A stretch of 64,000 bases of DNA, from positions 3,472,001 to 3,536,000 of the forward strand of contig OY969789.1 in NCBI GenBank assembly GCA_963703085.1, read 5' to 3'. Each line of letters begins with the position of its first letter. The stretch's first letter is position 1. The translations under genes and the position numbers were made by a program. Below are positions 24,762 to 34,163 of the stretch, piece after piece. Below the pieces are notes generated by a model. That model was given only the letters and a program-made list of their open reading frames with translations, was not told where the DNA came from and did no database searches. The stretch comes from DATAEG01 sp963703085. GTDB lineage: Bacteria > Actinomycetota > Actinomycetes > Mycobacteriales > Jatrophihabitantaceae.

Positions 24762-27700
24762 GCGCGGGTACTGCCGTGCACGAGGCAAGCTTCCACCCGC
24801 CGAAGTCGAGACCTCGAGCACACGCAGTCAGTCCATCCGAGCGTTCGCTGCGGATGGGTGCGTTGTGCCTCGGCCTCGTGCTGTTGGTTTTCTCGCAGAG
24901 CGCCGGAAGCACGTCCACCGACACGAAGATCGATCTGGTCGTAGCGCCGATGCGATTTCTCGGCCGGGCTCTGCGGCTGTGGGACCCGATCGGCAACAGT
25001 GGCCAGCTGCAGAATCAGGCATACGGCTACTTGTTTCCGATGGGTCCGTTCTTCGCGATCGGGCACGGCGTCGGGCTGGCGCCCTGGGAAGTGCAGCGTC
25101 TCTGGCAGAGCACGCTGGTCGTCGCTGCGTTCTACGGGACAGTCCGGCTGGCCCGCGCACTAGGTGTGCACGGATGGTGGCCGCCAGTGGTCGCCGGGCT
25201 GGTCTACGCCCTGTCACCTCGAATGCTCTCCGAGCTCACCACGATCTCGAGTGAGTTGATGCCGATGGCGGCGATGCCGTGGATGGTGCTGCCGCTGGTC
25301 CGCGGCGCTCGCACCGGCTCGGTTCGAGCTGCCGCAGGCAAGTCCGGTGTGGCTGTCCTGTTCGCCGGCGGGGTCAATGCGGCAGCCTCGGTCGCGGTGC
25401 TACCGGCCTGCGCTTTATGGATCGTCACTCGGGGGAGAGGACCGCGGCGGGCTCGACTGGCCAGCTGGTGGGTACTGGCGGTGGGGCTCGCCACTGCGTG
25501 GTGGGCTGTGCCCCTGCTGCTGCTGGGCAAATACAGTCCGCCATTCCTGGACTACGTGGAATCCTCGAGTGCGACCACATTGCCGACCTCATTGCTGGCC
25601 ACGCTGCGCGGCGTGGATCACTGGGAGTCCTACCTCGGTCCGGACGTATGGCGCGGTGCCTGGATCTTGGCCGCAGCCCCGCTGGTCATCGTGGCCACGA
25701 CGATCGTCGGCGCAGCCGGACTCTGCGGACTGGCCCGGCGCGATGTCCCGCACCGCGGATTTCTCTGCTCCTGCCTCTTGCTCGGACTGGTGTTGGTGAC
25801 ACTCGGGCACGCCGCGGCCGTCGGGCCACCCGCAGCGGGCACAGTTCGTCACCTGCTGGACGGTCCACTGGTCGCGTTTCGCAACGTGCACAAGTTCGAC
25901 CCCTTGGTCCGGATGCCGATTGCGATCGGGGTCGGTCATCTGGTGTCGCGAGTGCGGATTGCGCGCCGCGCGGCGCTGGGCCGCGGCGGCGTGACGGTCA
26001 CCCTGCGCGCGCTCGCCGTTGTCGCCGCGATCGGGGTCGGCCTCGTAGCCGTGACGCCGGCCGTCTCGAACCAGCTGACCGCCAACCCGCGGCTGACCAC
26101 CGAGCCAGGATGGTGGCGCGATACCGCGACCTGGCTGGCGACGCACTACAGCGGTGGGCGAGCTCTGGTGGTACCCGGAGCCACGTCGTCGGTGTATGCC
26201 TGGGGAACCACCATCGACGATGCCCTGCAACCGGTGGCCCGATCGCCCTGGGCGTTGCGCAACGCCGTACCGCTCGCGCCGGCCGGCTACATCCGGTTGC
26301 TCGACGAGGTGGAGGACATAATCAAGACGGGCGTCGGCAGTGCGGTGCTCGCCCCGTTGCTAGCTCGGTCGGGCATCAGTGACCTGATCGTGCGTAACGA
26401 TCTGCAAGCCGGTAGCTCGAATGCGACGCCGCTGGACTTCGTCCGCGCCACCGCGGACAACTCGCCGGGACTTCAACTGCAGGCGCAGTTCGGCCCCAAC
26501 GTGAACGGTTCGGACAACCCCGACAACGTCATCGACGCCGGTATCGGCGTCCTTCGGCCCGCGGTGCAGATTTACCACATCACGACGGCGGTGTCCCGGG
26601 CCGACCTGGTTGCCCTTGATGCCACCGTGCAGTCGACCGGTTCAGCAGACGCGATGCCCGGCCTGATCAGCCGTGGGCTGCCGCCAACCCGCGCGGTGGC
26701 ATTCGGCCCGGCTGCCGTCACGGTGGGCTCGACGCCAGCAGAGCACGTCGTAACCGACGGTATCCGCCGCCGCGACGCCGTCTTCGGCAATCAGATCGGC
26801 GCCTCCACCACGCTCACCGCGAATTCGCCCGACAGTGGCCAGCGCCAGGCCTACGACTACCTTCCTGTGGACGCGGGCACGCTGAGTGCGTATCGGTACA
26901 CGGGCATCGCCGGAGTGACCGCCTCGTCCTCGGGTTCGGACGTCGGCGCCTGGTTCAACCGCAGTCCCTCACACGGCCCGTGGTCGGCCCTGGACGCTGA
27001 TCCGGCAACGGCCTGGGAGAGTGGGTCGCTCGGCGGCGCAGTGGGCCAGTCGCTGGAAGTCTCCCTACCGCGGCCGCGCGATCTCGGGTCGCTTCAGATT
27101 GCGTTCGCCACAGCAACGGTCAACGTTCCGACTCAGATTTCGGTCAGCACCGATCGAGGGTCGCGGATCGTGAACGTGCGGGCGGATGCGACTCTGCAAA
27201 CCGTCGATCTGCCCGAGGGTCCAACTCGACGGGTGAAGATCTCGGTGGTGGCCGTCCTCGGCGGCGGTCGTGGTGGATCGGTGGGCATCGCGTCGCTGAA
27301 GCTTCCTGGGGTGTCGGCCGGACGCACCCTCGTCGTGCCCGGGAACCCGACTGGCGCGCCGGCTGACCTGCTTGCCTTCGATGCCGCGTCGGGTTACCGG
27401 CCGACCTGTCTCACCTATGCGGCGATGCCGGCCTGCGACCCGACCTTCGCAGCTGACGGCGAGGAGACCGACGGCATCGACCGCACGGTAACGCTCGGCG
27501 CGGGAGAGGACTATCGGCCCAGCGCGTCGGTGCGGCTGCGGGGCGGTGCAGCCCTCGATGCGGCGCTTGATCGCGGTGCGCCTGCACGGGTCACCGCGTC
27601 GTCGAGCATCGCCGACGATCCGCGGGTGCGTCCGGGTGCCGTCGTCGACAACGATCCGACCACGATGTGGATGGCGGCGCCGGGCGACGCCAACCCTTCG

Positions 27701-28927
27701 CTGACGCTGACGTTGCCGTCTAACTACACGATGAGCGGTCTGACACTGACCACCGACCCGAATGCGGCCGTTGCAGTGCCACGTCGAGTCGAGATTCGCG
27801 TCGGCCCGCACATCTGGCGGTTCGACGTCCCCGATTCAGGACGGCTCCTCTTCCCGACGCCGGTGCGGACGTCCCGAGTGACGATCGTGGTCACCGAAGC
27901 GTCGCTGCGCACCACGACCAGCAGTGTCACCAACCGCTCTCGGCTGCTGTCGGTGGGTATCGGCGACGTGGCACTTCAGACAGAACGGCCGATCCCAAGT
28001 GCGGCGGCCGACCCGCGGGTGTCGCTCGATTGCGACGCGGGAGTGTTTCTTACCGTTGACGGTCGCCGCCTACCGCTGCAGGTCGATGCGTCCCGAGCCG
28101 ACGTCCTGGCCGGTCGGCCGGTCGTCGCCCGTAGCTGCGCCGCGGACCCCGTTCGGTTGGCGCCCGGCGCCCATCGACTGGCGATCGCCTCCGGCCCCCG
28201 GGTCGACCCGGTAGGGCTGACGTTCGCCCGGGTGGGAGCTGAACCGCTGGGAACGACCGCGTCGGTTACGGCGCCGTCGGTGATGCAGTGGTCGGCCACC
28301 ACCCGTTCAGTGCGCGCAGATACCGACCAACCCGCATTGCTGGTGGTGCACGAGAACGACAACGCCGGCTGGCAAGCGCGACTCGACGGCCACCTGCTTC
28401 AGCCGGTGATGCTGGATGGTTGGCAGCAGGGATGGATCGTGCCGGCCGGCACGCACGGCGTGATCCAGCTCAGATATGCGCCGCAACGCAGCTACGTCGT
28501 GAGCTTGGTTCTCGGTGGTGTCGCCGCGATCGGCGTGATCGTGCTGGGCTTCGCCCGCGGAACGCGCAGGCAACGACCTTGGCCGGCGCTCGTCGAGTCG
28601 CGGCTACCCACGTGGGCCGGCGTCACGCTTGTCGCACTCGCTGCCGTCGCGCTCGTCGGACTGACTGGGCTGGCGGTAGTGGTGATCGTCATCGGGTTGG
28701 CCGCCGTCCTGCGGTCGAAGACCGCGGGCCTGCCGCCGGCCGCAGGAGGGGCCGCGCTCGTGGTTGCCGGATTCCTCAGCGCGATCGCTGCTTCCACGGC
28801 GTTGTTCACCGAGGCCAATTCGGCACGGACTCAGTACTTGTGCGTTTTCGCGGTGGTCTGCACGGTACTGGGTGGATCGACCGCCTCCGCGGTGGTGCGC
28901 GCTCGGACCCACGAGCGTGATCCGTAG
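24758..28927 (+). CDS. aftD: AftD-like alpha-(1->3)-arabinofuranosyltransferase (DUF3367)
   Basis: 1,389 aa, the size of mycobacterial AftD (about 1,400). The N-terminal third is a GT-C membrane domain with about 11 spans. Its first external loop has STSTDTKIDLVVAPMRFLGR and an acidic DTKID, then QNQAYGYLFPMGPFFAIGH, strongly AftD-like. The extracytoplasmic part contains two F5/8 C-like carbohydrate-binding regions (about 740-870 and 930-1060, the second with VVDNDPTTMWMAAPGDANPS). About three C-terminal helices end the protein. AftD uses decaprenyl-phosphoryl-arabinose to branch arabinan. The start is coupled to the methyltransferase; the 3' end overlaps the acyltransferase by 97 nt. Confidence 0.9.
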   Translation: MSAGTAVHEASFHPPKSRPRAHAVSPSERSLRMGALCLGLVLLVFSQSAGSTSTDTKIDLVVAPMRFLGRALRLWDPIGNSGQLQNQAYGYLFPMGPFFAIGHGVGLAPWEVQRLWQSTLVVAAFYGTVRLARALGVHGWWPPVVAGLVYALSPRMLSELTTISSELMPMAAMPWMVLPLVRGARTGSVRAAAGKSGVAVLFAGGVNAAASVAVLPACALWIVTRGRGPRRARLASWWVLAVGLATAWWAVPLLLLGKYSPPFLDYVESSSATTLPTSLLATLRGVDHWESYLGPDVWRGAWILAAAPLVIVATTIVGAAGLCGLARRDVPHRGFLCSCLLLGLVLVTLGHAAAVGPPAAGTVRHLLDGPLVAFRNVHKFDPLVRMPIAIGVGHLVSRVRIARRAALGRGGVTVTLRALAVVAAIGVGLVAVTPAVSNQLTANPRLTTEPGWWRDTATWLATHYSGGRALVVPGATSSVYAWGTTIDDALQPVARSPWALRNAVPLAPAGYIRLLDEVEDIIKTGVGSAVLAPLLARSGISDLIVRNDLQAGSSNATPLDFVRATADNSPGLQLQAQFGPNVNGSDNPDNVIDAGIGVLRPAVQIYHITTAVSRADLVALDATVQSTGSADAMPGLISRGLPPTRAVAFGPAAVTVGSTPAEHVVTDGIRRRDAVFGNQIGASTTLTANSPDSGQRQAYDYLPVDAGTLSAYRYTGIAGVTASSSGSDVGAWFNRSPSHGPWSALDADPATAWESGSLGGAVGQSLEVSLPRPRDLGSLQIAFATATVNVPTQISVSTDRGSRIVNVRADATLQTVDLPEGPTRRVKISVVAVLGGGRGGSVGIASLKLPGVSAGRTLVVPGNPTGAPADLLAFDAASGYRPTCLTYAAMPACDPTFAADGEETDGIDRTVTLGAGEDYRPSASVRLRGGAALDAALDRGAPARVTASSSIADDPRVRPGAVVDNDPTTMWMAAPGDANPSLTLTLPSNYTMSGLTLTTDPNAAVAVPRRVEIRVGPHIWRFDVPDSGRLLFPTPVRTSRVTIVVTEASLRTTTSSVTNRSRLLSVGIGDVALQTERPIPSAAADPRVSLDCDAGVFLTVDGRRLPLQVDASRADVLAGRPVVARSCAADPVRLAPGAHRLAIASGPRVDPVGLTFARVGAEPLGTTASVTAPSVMQWSATTRSVRADTDQPALLVVHENDNAGWQARLDGHLLQPVMLDGWQQGWIVPAGTHGVIQLRYAPQRSYVVSLVLGGVAAIGVIVLGFARGTRRQRPWPALVESRLPTWAGVTLVALAAVALVGLTGLAVVVIVIGLAAVLRSKTAGLPPAAGGAALVVAGFLSAIAASTALFTEANSARTQYLCVFAVVCTVLGGSTASAVVRARTHERDP

Positions 28928-30060
28928 CGCAGGATCGGTCGTTCGACCAAGAGCCATGATGCGCTGGCTACGGCCACCGTGGATGCGAGCGTGACGACGA
29001 AGAGTTGCCAGAAGTACCCGTGAAATTCGGGATAGTGCAGGTGATGCTGCAACCACAGCATCAGCGGAACGTGCCAGAGATAGACGCTGTAGGAGATGTT
29101 GCCGCCGAACCGGGCGATGGGTGAGCCGAGCGTCCGTCGCAGCACTGTCGAGTTCCCCAGCACGAGCGGCAGCATGACAAAGAACGCGCAGGCAGCGAAC
29201 AGGTAATGCTGCAGCGTCCATTGCCAGAAGGTGGCCGGTGCGAGCGTCCGGGGGATACCCAGCGGAAGCGTCGACAACATGAAGCACAGCACGGCGACGA
29301 TGCCGCAGAGTCCCGGCGCGGCAGCCCACTCGGTGAGCACACGTCGGAGCGGCAGGACGACGGGTGAATTCGCGGGGATGCAGGTGAGGACAGCCAGTGC
29401 CATGCCTAGGGCGAACCAGTCGAGATAGGCCGGAAACCACAGCAGGGCCTGGGAATTCTCGATGACGTGGCGAGCCTGGAGGACGTTGAACGCGAGGGCG
29501 CCCGCCGCCATTGCGGCCAGCATCGCAAGCTGCCGCCGGACTGCTGAGTCCGGTCCCGCGGTGCGGGTCACGGCAAGACGGGCCAGCACCGGCAGCGTGG
29601 CGTAGAACGCCACCTCGATGGTGAGCGTCCAGAGCTGAGTTAGGTTCGGGTCGTAGTCGTTGTGGTTGTAGGTCTGGATGAGGGTGAGGTAGCTGAACCA
29701 GTTGGTGCCGTTGACCCGGAAGGTGGTGAGGGCGAGCAGGGTGATCGCCACTGTGAGCCACAACGCCGGCGCTATCCGCAACAGGCGACGCCAGAAGAAC
29801 TGCAGGATCGGTGGCCGCTTCTGACCGGTGATTGCAGCGAGAGCAAACGGTCGGTACAGCAGGAAGCCGGAGAGCAGAAAGAAGATCGTGACGCCTATGT
29901 CGAGGCGCGACAGCACCGGCGCCAGCAGGTCTACCTGCAGCGAGCGTCCGGTGTTGAATCCGACGTGGGTGAAGACGACACAGAGCGCGGCAAGTGCCCG
30001 CACGCCGTCGAGTGCGGGGAACCGGGTATGGGTCGAAGGGGCGGAATCCGCGTTAGGCAT
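28831..30060 (-). CDS. Acyltransferase family 3 membrane protein (OafA/YrhL type)
   Basis: 409 aa with 10-11 spans. The N-terminal FPALDGVRALAALCVVFTHVGF carries the catalytic-type His of this family, followed by IFFLLSGFLLYRPF and RRLLRIAPALWL. The C-terminus has NISYSVYLWHVPLMLWLQHH. It probably O-acylates an envelope glycan. The ATG at 30060 has GGAGG about 6 nt upstream that overlaps the end of the preceding gene (2-nt spacing), so it is coupled to the 634-aa membrane protein. It corresponds in context to M. tuberculosis Rv0228. Confidence 0.88.
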   Translation of the reverse strand: MPNADSAPSTHTRFPALDGVRALAALCVVFTHVGFNTGRSLQVDLLAPVLSRLDIGVTIFFLLSGFLLYRPFALAAITGQKRPPILQFFWRRLLRIAPALWLTVAITLLALTTFRVNGTNWFSYLTLIQTYNHNDYDPNLTQLWTLTIEVAFYATLPVLARLAVTRTAGPDSAVRRQLAMLAAMAAGALAFNVLQARHVIENSQALLWFPAYLDWFALGMALAVLTCIPANSPVVLPLRRVLTEWAAAPGLCGIVAVLCFMLSTLPLGIPRTLAPATFWQWTLQHYLFAACAFFVMLPLVLGNSTVLRRTLGSPIARFGGNISYSVYLWHVPLMLWLQHHLHYPEFHGYFWQLFVVTLASTVAVASASWLLVERPILRYGSRSWVRARTTAEAVDPPSTVQTTAKTHKY

Positions 30061-30062
30061 GG

Positions 30063-31967
30063 TCAACCTCCCGCCGGGAACGGTGCACCGATCATGAGTC
30101 GAACCATGCACAGGCTTGTCGAGCTGTCCTTCGACGTGAGGATGATCTTCGCCGGTGCCGTGCTGGGCAACCGCAACCGCAGCGCCGCGAGCGATCCCAA
30201 GTGCTGCGTCGATCCGGTCACCGGAGCGTGCAGCGTTCCGTCCGCGGCTTCGATCTGGACGCTGATCGTGCTCGAAGTGCTCTGGAAGGCGTCGGCATAG
30301 AGGAACCACTCGCCGGTGCGCACCGGCGCGCTCAGCGGAACGACCAGCCGCTGGGCACCGTGCAGAAACGTTCCGCAGTTGGTTTGCTGCGGCCCGGCGG
30401 CCGTCGCCACCGGAACGAATGCGGCGCGAACCAGGCGGCCGTCATTGGTGGCGATCAGCGGATTGGCAGACCGCCCGGAGAAGTTGGCGGACACGCCTTC
30501 CAGACTCAGCAGATCGCTGATGTGGTGGGCCGGCTCGATGCTAGTGACCACGTCACCGCGGATGGGGGTGTCATAGATGCCGACCGACGGCCCGGCGGCG
30601 CGCACCGAGGCGACGAGCGTGGTCACGTAGGAGTGCGCCGGATTGCGCCACCAGTGCGAGGCGTACTCAGCATTGGAAACGGCCCCGCCGACCGTCACCG
30701 CAACGGTCAGCACCAGTAGCACCACCGTCCGCGAGTCCGGCGTTCGCCGAGATGAGGATGGTGACGCCATACCGGAGTCTGATGCGGCGACCCGTTCGGC
30801 CGGTGCGCGCGCCGACCTCGCCTGGTCCCGGAGCGGGCACAGAGCGAGCACCAGAGCCAACGCGAGCGGCACCGCGACGATGAACGCATACCGCGGAGTG
30901 ACCGAGAGGGTGGCACCGTAGGGCCCGTACCGGCCGGCACCCACTAGCAGTATTCCGGCGACGGCGGTGATCAGCGGCAACGTCCAGGCAACGAGTGAGA
31001 TCCGACCGGTGCGCTGCAGACCTACAGCCACGGCAACCGCGACGGCCAGGAGCGCGAGCACCACCTCAAGATCGGTCGTCGCCGCGAACGCCGCGTACGT
31101 CGTAGGACCGGCGTACCAATGCCACGGGCCGCCGATGAATGCCGGCGCGACGAGCCGCAGCAGGAACTCACGGCATAAGGCGAGTTGGTCGCCGAGCGAC
31201 GGCGCCGCGATGTCCTGGCCGTAACCAGCGGAGAGGTAGACGATCAGATACACCGCGAGCGGAACGGCCTTGAGCAACCATGCTCGCCAGTCCGACACCG
31301 CGTGACGCAGCCGATCGACGAAGGTGCCGGCGGTGAGAAAGCCGAGGGTGAGGATGGGCAGTAGCAGCGAGATGATGGCCGTCTGGTCGTTGTTCAGTGT
31401 CGCCAGAAGCAGCCACCCGCCCGTCTCGGCTGCGGTAGCCAGCGATCGGTTCCGGCTGTGCCGGACATGCGCGTCGAGCGCCAGGATCGTGAACACCTGA
31501 CCGATCCCGGTTACCAGGCCCGGGGTGAGGTAGACGAACGTCGGCGCGATCAGCGGACTGAACGCGTACAACGCCACAGTGAGCAGCACCAGCGGGCGCT
31601 CTCCGACCAAACGGACCAGCAGCCGAGCGAGCAGCCACGTGCTCACCGCCTGAAGTACCAGCCGCACCGCTACGGTGGCCGGGTAGTTCATCGGCGCCAT
31701 CCGGTGCAGCAGCCAGAACTCGAGCCGGCCGAAGATCGCGAAGTGCCCGCCGAGCGAGTCGCTCAGGTATTTCCAGTCCAGATTGCCGCGCTCCGCCTGC
31801 GCGAGGTTCGACAGGTCAGCCTGCGAGTACCAACCACGACCGGCGAGGATGGCCAACCACAGCGCTTGGAGCAGGACGACAGCACCGACCACCCGCTTTG
31901 GAGTGAGCGCACCTGGCAGGAGTCGCACCGCGTCGGATCGAGTCGCGGTCTCGGAGTCTGCCGTCAC
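30063..31967 (-). CDS. Polytopic membrane protein of unknown function, GT-C-like layout
   Basis: 634 aa with about 10-12 spans (to about 450), then an extracytoplasmic C-terminal domain of about 180 residues with a Cys pair (QQTNCGTFLHG and STSLCMVRL). The N-terminus shows WLAILAGRGWYSQADLSNLAQ, with an acidic residue in the first external loop, and RLEFWLLHRMAPMNYPATV. That arrangement resembles GT-C glycosyltransferases, but the family is not identified. The GTG at 31967 is 7 nt after GGAG; the longer open frame is antisense to the DUF3068 gene. Coupled to the acyltransferase. Confidence 0.75.
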   Translation of the reverse strand: MTADSETATRSDAVRLLPGALTPKRVVGAVVLLQALWLAILAGRGWYSQADLSNLAQAERGNLDWKYLSDSLGGHFAIFGRLEFWLLHRMAPMNYPATVAVRLVLQAVSTWLLARLLVRLVGERPLVLLTVALYAFSPLIAPTFVYLTPGLVTGIGQVFTILALDAHVRHSRNRSLATAAETGGWLLLATLNNDQTAIISLLLPILTLGFLTAGTFVDRLRHAVSDWRAWLLKAVPLAVYLIVYLSAGYGQDIAAPSLGDQLALCREFLLRLVAPAFIGGPWHWYAGPTTYAAFAATTDLEVVLALLAVAVAVAVGLQRTGRISLVAWTLPLITAVAGILLVGAGRYGPYGATLSVTPRYAFIVAVPLALALVLALCPLRDQARSARAPAERVAASDSGMASPSSSRRTPDSRTVVLLVLTVAVTVGGAVSNAEYASHWWRNPAHSYVTTLVASVRAAGPSVGIYDTPIRGDVVTSIEPAHHISDLLSLEGVSANFSGRSANPLIATNDGRLVRAAFVPVATAAGPQQTNCGTFLHGAQRLVVPLSAPVRTGEWFLYADAFQSTSSTISVQIEAADGTLHAPVTGSTQHLGSLAALRLRLPSTAPAKIILTSKDSSTSLCMVRLMIGAPFPAGG

Positions 31968-32111
31968 CACGTCACTCCGGATCTCGAATCGGCTCTGCCG
32001 CCACGCAAGTAGCGGCAGACAGGCCTTCGAAACACTTCGGAAGCATAGTGACTGGCTGGTAACCTGCCCTCCTCGATCGTCCGGGCAACGCGAATTCGAC
32101 GGAGGCACTGG

Positions 32112-33110
32112 ATGCGCAAGGGCGCAGGGATCGTGGCGGTCGGGATCGCGGTATTCGCTCTGCTGCTGGCCATCCTGCTTCCTACCTACGCCGTGCCGCG
32201 CAGTAAGAAGACACCGCTCGACCTCAACGTCACGATCGTGTCCACTGGGTCTGCGAAGGTGCTTGACGCGGCCACCGGGCAAGCCCAGACGAAGCAGTTG
32301 CGGGCCACCCGGATCGTGAAGAGTGACTCGGCCAAGTCCGACAGCACCAACACGGTGGTGAACGAGACGCTGTGCATCGTGGTCGACGAGAACAACCCGT
32401 CGAACTGTCTGCCCAGCAGCGACCCGCGGCTGCTGTCCATCACCACCGACCGCGTCGCAACGAACCGCAAGAGCGGAGAGGCGGTCAACGAGTCCAAGTA
32501 CGCCGCGAACGTCAATGGCGACAGCTCGGTGCAGCACAAGGGGATGGCCTACAAGTGGCCGATCGATGCCAAGAAGAAGACCTACCAGTTCTTCGAGCCG
32601 GATCTGGGCAAGGCGTTCCCCGCGAAGTACGTCGACTCGGAGAAGCTGAAGGGCCTGACCGTCTACAAGTACCTGTGCGACATCAGCCCGCAGCCGTACA
32701 AGATCCAGGGGCTGTTGGACGGTACGTACGCCGACACCCGCACGGTCTGGGTCGAGCCGAAGACCGGCGCGATCGTCAAGGGCCAGGAGCGGCAGGTCCA
32801 GACGCTGTCGACAGGCCAGGTCGCGCTGGACGTCACGTTCACCTTCGACGACAAGTCGCAGAACTACCAGGCTGACTACGCGAAGAAAAAGATCAAGCAG
32901 CTCAAGCTGGCCCAGCTCTACCTACCGATCATCTTCCTGATCGTCGGGATCGCCGCGGTTGTGGTCGCGTTCCTGCTGTTGCGCCGCCGGGGCGACCAGC
33001 CGTCGGCGCACCAGCCGCGGCATCCGGCGACCGTCGGCGGACCGCCGCCGGGGCAGCACCCGGATGCGCAGACCACGCCGAGAGATGCACCGACAACCCC
33101 GCGGAGCTGA
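32112..33110 (+). CDS. DUF3068 (PorA-family) membrane protein
   Basis: 332 aa. It has an N-terminal membrane anchor (about 5-27), a large extracytoplasmic domain containing TLCIVVDENNPSNCLP, a Cys residue in YKYLCDISPQ, and KWPIDAKKKTYQFFEPDLGKA. A C-terminal helix (about 271-293) is followed by a Pro-rich cytoplasmic tail. Topology and the K-WPI---K--Y-FFD-type segment identify DUF3068, as in M. tuberculosis Rv0227c. Function unresolved; linked to envelope glycan genes across actinobacteria. Divergent from the 634-aa protein with 144 bp between starts. Confidence 0.87.
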   Translation: MRKGAGIVAVGIAVFALLLAILLPTYAVPRSKKTPLDLNVTIVSTGSAKVLDAATGQAQTKQLRATRIVKSDSAKSDSTNTVVNETLCIVVDENNPSNCLPSSDPRLLSITTDRVATNRKSGEAVNESKYAANVNGDSSVQHKGMAYKWPIDAKKKTYQFFEPDLGKAFPAKYVDSEKLKGLTVYKYLCDISPQPYKIQGLLDGTYADTRTVWVEPKTGAIVKGQERQVQTLSTGQVALDVTFTFDDKSQNYQADYAKKKIKQLKLAQLYLPIIFLIVGIAAVVVAFLLLRRRGDQPSAHQPRHPATVGGPPPGQHPDAQTTPRDAPTTPRS

Positions 33111-33114
33111 CGAG

Positions 33115-33906
33115 TCAGCCCAGGACGCAGCTGTAGATCGCTGTGCCGGGCAGGATGGACCCGCGCAGCGGTGACCACTGACCCCACTCCGCGGTGAATC
33201 CGTCCGGCCACTCCGGCTCGATGAGATCGACGAGGCGGAACCCGGCCGCGGTCAGCTCACGCACCCGGTCGCCGAGGGTGCGGTGGTGCTCCACGTAACT
33301 CTCGCTACCGTCCTCGTCGTACTCCACGTAAGGGGTGCGATCGAAGTACGGCGTGCGTGCGGTGAGGCCGGCGGCCGTCGGGTCGTCCGGGAAGATCCAC
33401 CGCAGCGGATGCGTCGTGGCGAACACCCAGCGCGCGCCGGGGCGCAGGACCCGCGCGACCTCGCGCATCAGGCCGGCCGAGTCGGCCACGAATGGCACCG
33501 CGCCGAAGGCGGTGAAGGCGAGATCGAAACTGTCATTCCCGAACGGCAGCGCCTGCGCGTCGGCCTGGACCAGCGGCACGTGCAGACCGGTCTGTGCCGC
33601 ACCGGCTCTCGCATGGCGCAACATGCCGGCGGAGATGTCCATGGCGACCGGCCGGGCGCCATGCGAAACGAGCCAGCGTGAGCACATGGCCGACCCGCAG
33701 CCGACCTCCAGGATGCGTGCGCCGCGCAGCGACTCGATCGGCCCGAGCAGGGCCGCGTCCTGCTCACGGACGTTCTCCGGGCACCAGACGAAGTCCGCCA
33801 CGCCGAGCAGCTCACCGTGCTCGGCGTGGTAGGCATCGGCGTCGGAGTCCCACCAGCTCCTGTTCGCCCGGGCACTGGCGATCGGCCCGACTGGCTCGTA
33901 GCCCAC
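33115..33906 (-). CDS. Class I SAM-dependent methyltransferase
   Basis: 263 aa, Methyltransf_11/25 type: RGARILEVGCGSAMCSRWL (motif I), DISAGMLRHAR, VQADAQALPFGNDSFDLAFTAFGAVPFV and EVARVLRPGARWVFATTHPLRW. The N-terminal ARANRSWWDSDADAYHAEHG is a familiar actinobacterial version of this family near rpsA. GTG start at 33906 chosen; a CTG at 33921 with AGGAG 9 nt upstream would add five residues and is also plausible. The gene ends 4 bp from the convergent DUF3068 stop. Substrate unknown. Confidence 0.8.
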   Translation of the reverse strand: MGYEPVGPIASARANRSWWDSDADAYHAEHGELLGVADFVWCPENVREQDAALLGPIESLRGARILEVGCGSAMCSRWLVSHGARPVAMDISAGMLRHARAGAAQTGLHVPLVQADAQALPFGNDSFDLAFTAFGAVPFVADSAGLMREVARVLRPGARWVFATTHPLRWIFPDDPTAAGLTARTPYFDRTPYVEYDEDGSESYVEHHRTLGDRVRELTAAGFRLVDLIEPEWPDGFTAEWGQWSPLRGSILPGTAIYSCVLG

Positions 33907-33926
33907 TCGATCGGTGCTCAGCTCGC

Positions 33927-34163
33927 TCAGCTCCTGCGCTTGCCGACGACAAGGCTCACCCCGGCGCCGAGCACCACCACGACCAGGCCGGCGAAGCCCA
34001 CCCACACTCCGGAACCGGAGTGGTCCCACATGCTGCCCTTCTTGCTGAACGAGACCTGCCATTTGTGGTAGTCGCCGGCACCGCCCATTGCCAGGGCCGC
34101 TGCGGCCCACGGAGCACGTGGATCCTGGCCCGAGACACCGGAACGGGGGAAATCGGGAGTCAT
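33927..34163 (-). CDS. Small single-span membrane protein
   Basis: 78 aa. A polar N-terminal half includes YHKWQVSFSKKGSMWDHSG, and a C-terminal helix VWVGFAGLVVVVLGAGVSLV is followed by a positive tail GKRRS (N-out, C-in expected). The ATG at 34163 is chosen because the longer frame would invade the rpsA leader. It lies 5' of the methyltransferase on the same strand, about 20 nt away, so the pair may be an operon divergent from rpsA. Family not recognised. Confidence 0.65.
   Translation of the reverse strand: MTPDFPRSGVSGQDPRAPWAAAALAMGGAGDYHKWQVSFSKKGSMWDHSGSGVWVGFAGLVVVVLGAGVSLVVGKRRS

Noticed and set aside
31968..32537. N-terminal extension of the 634-aa membrane protein
   Set aside because: It would be antisense to the DUF3068 gene, is soluble and low in similarity, and a good GTG with GGAG lies at 31967.
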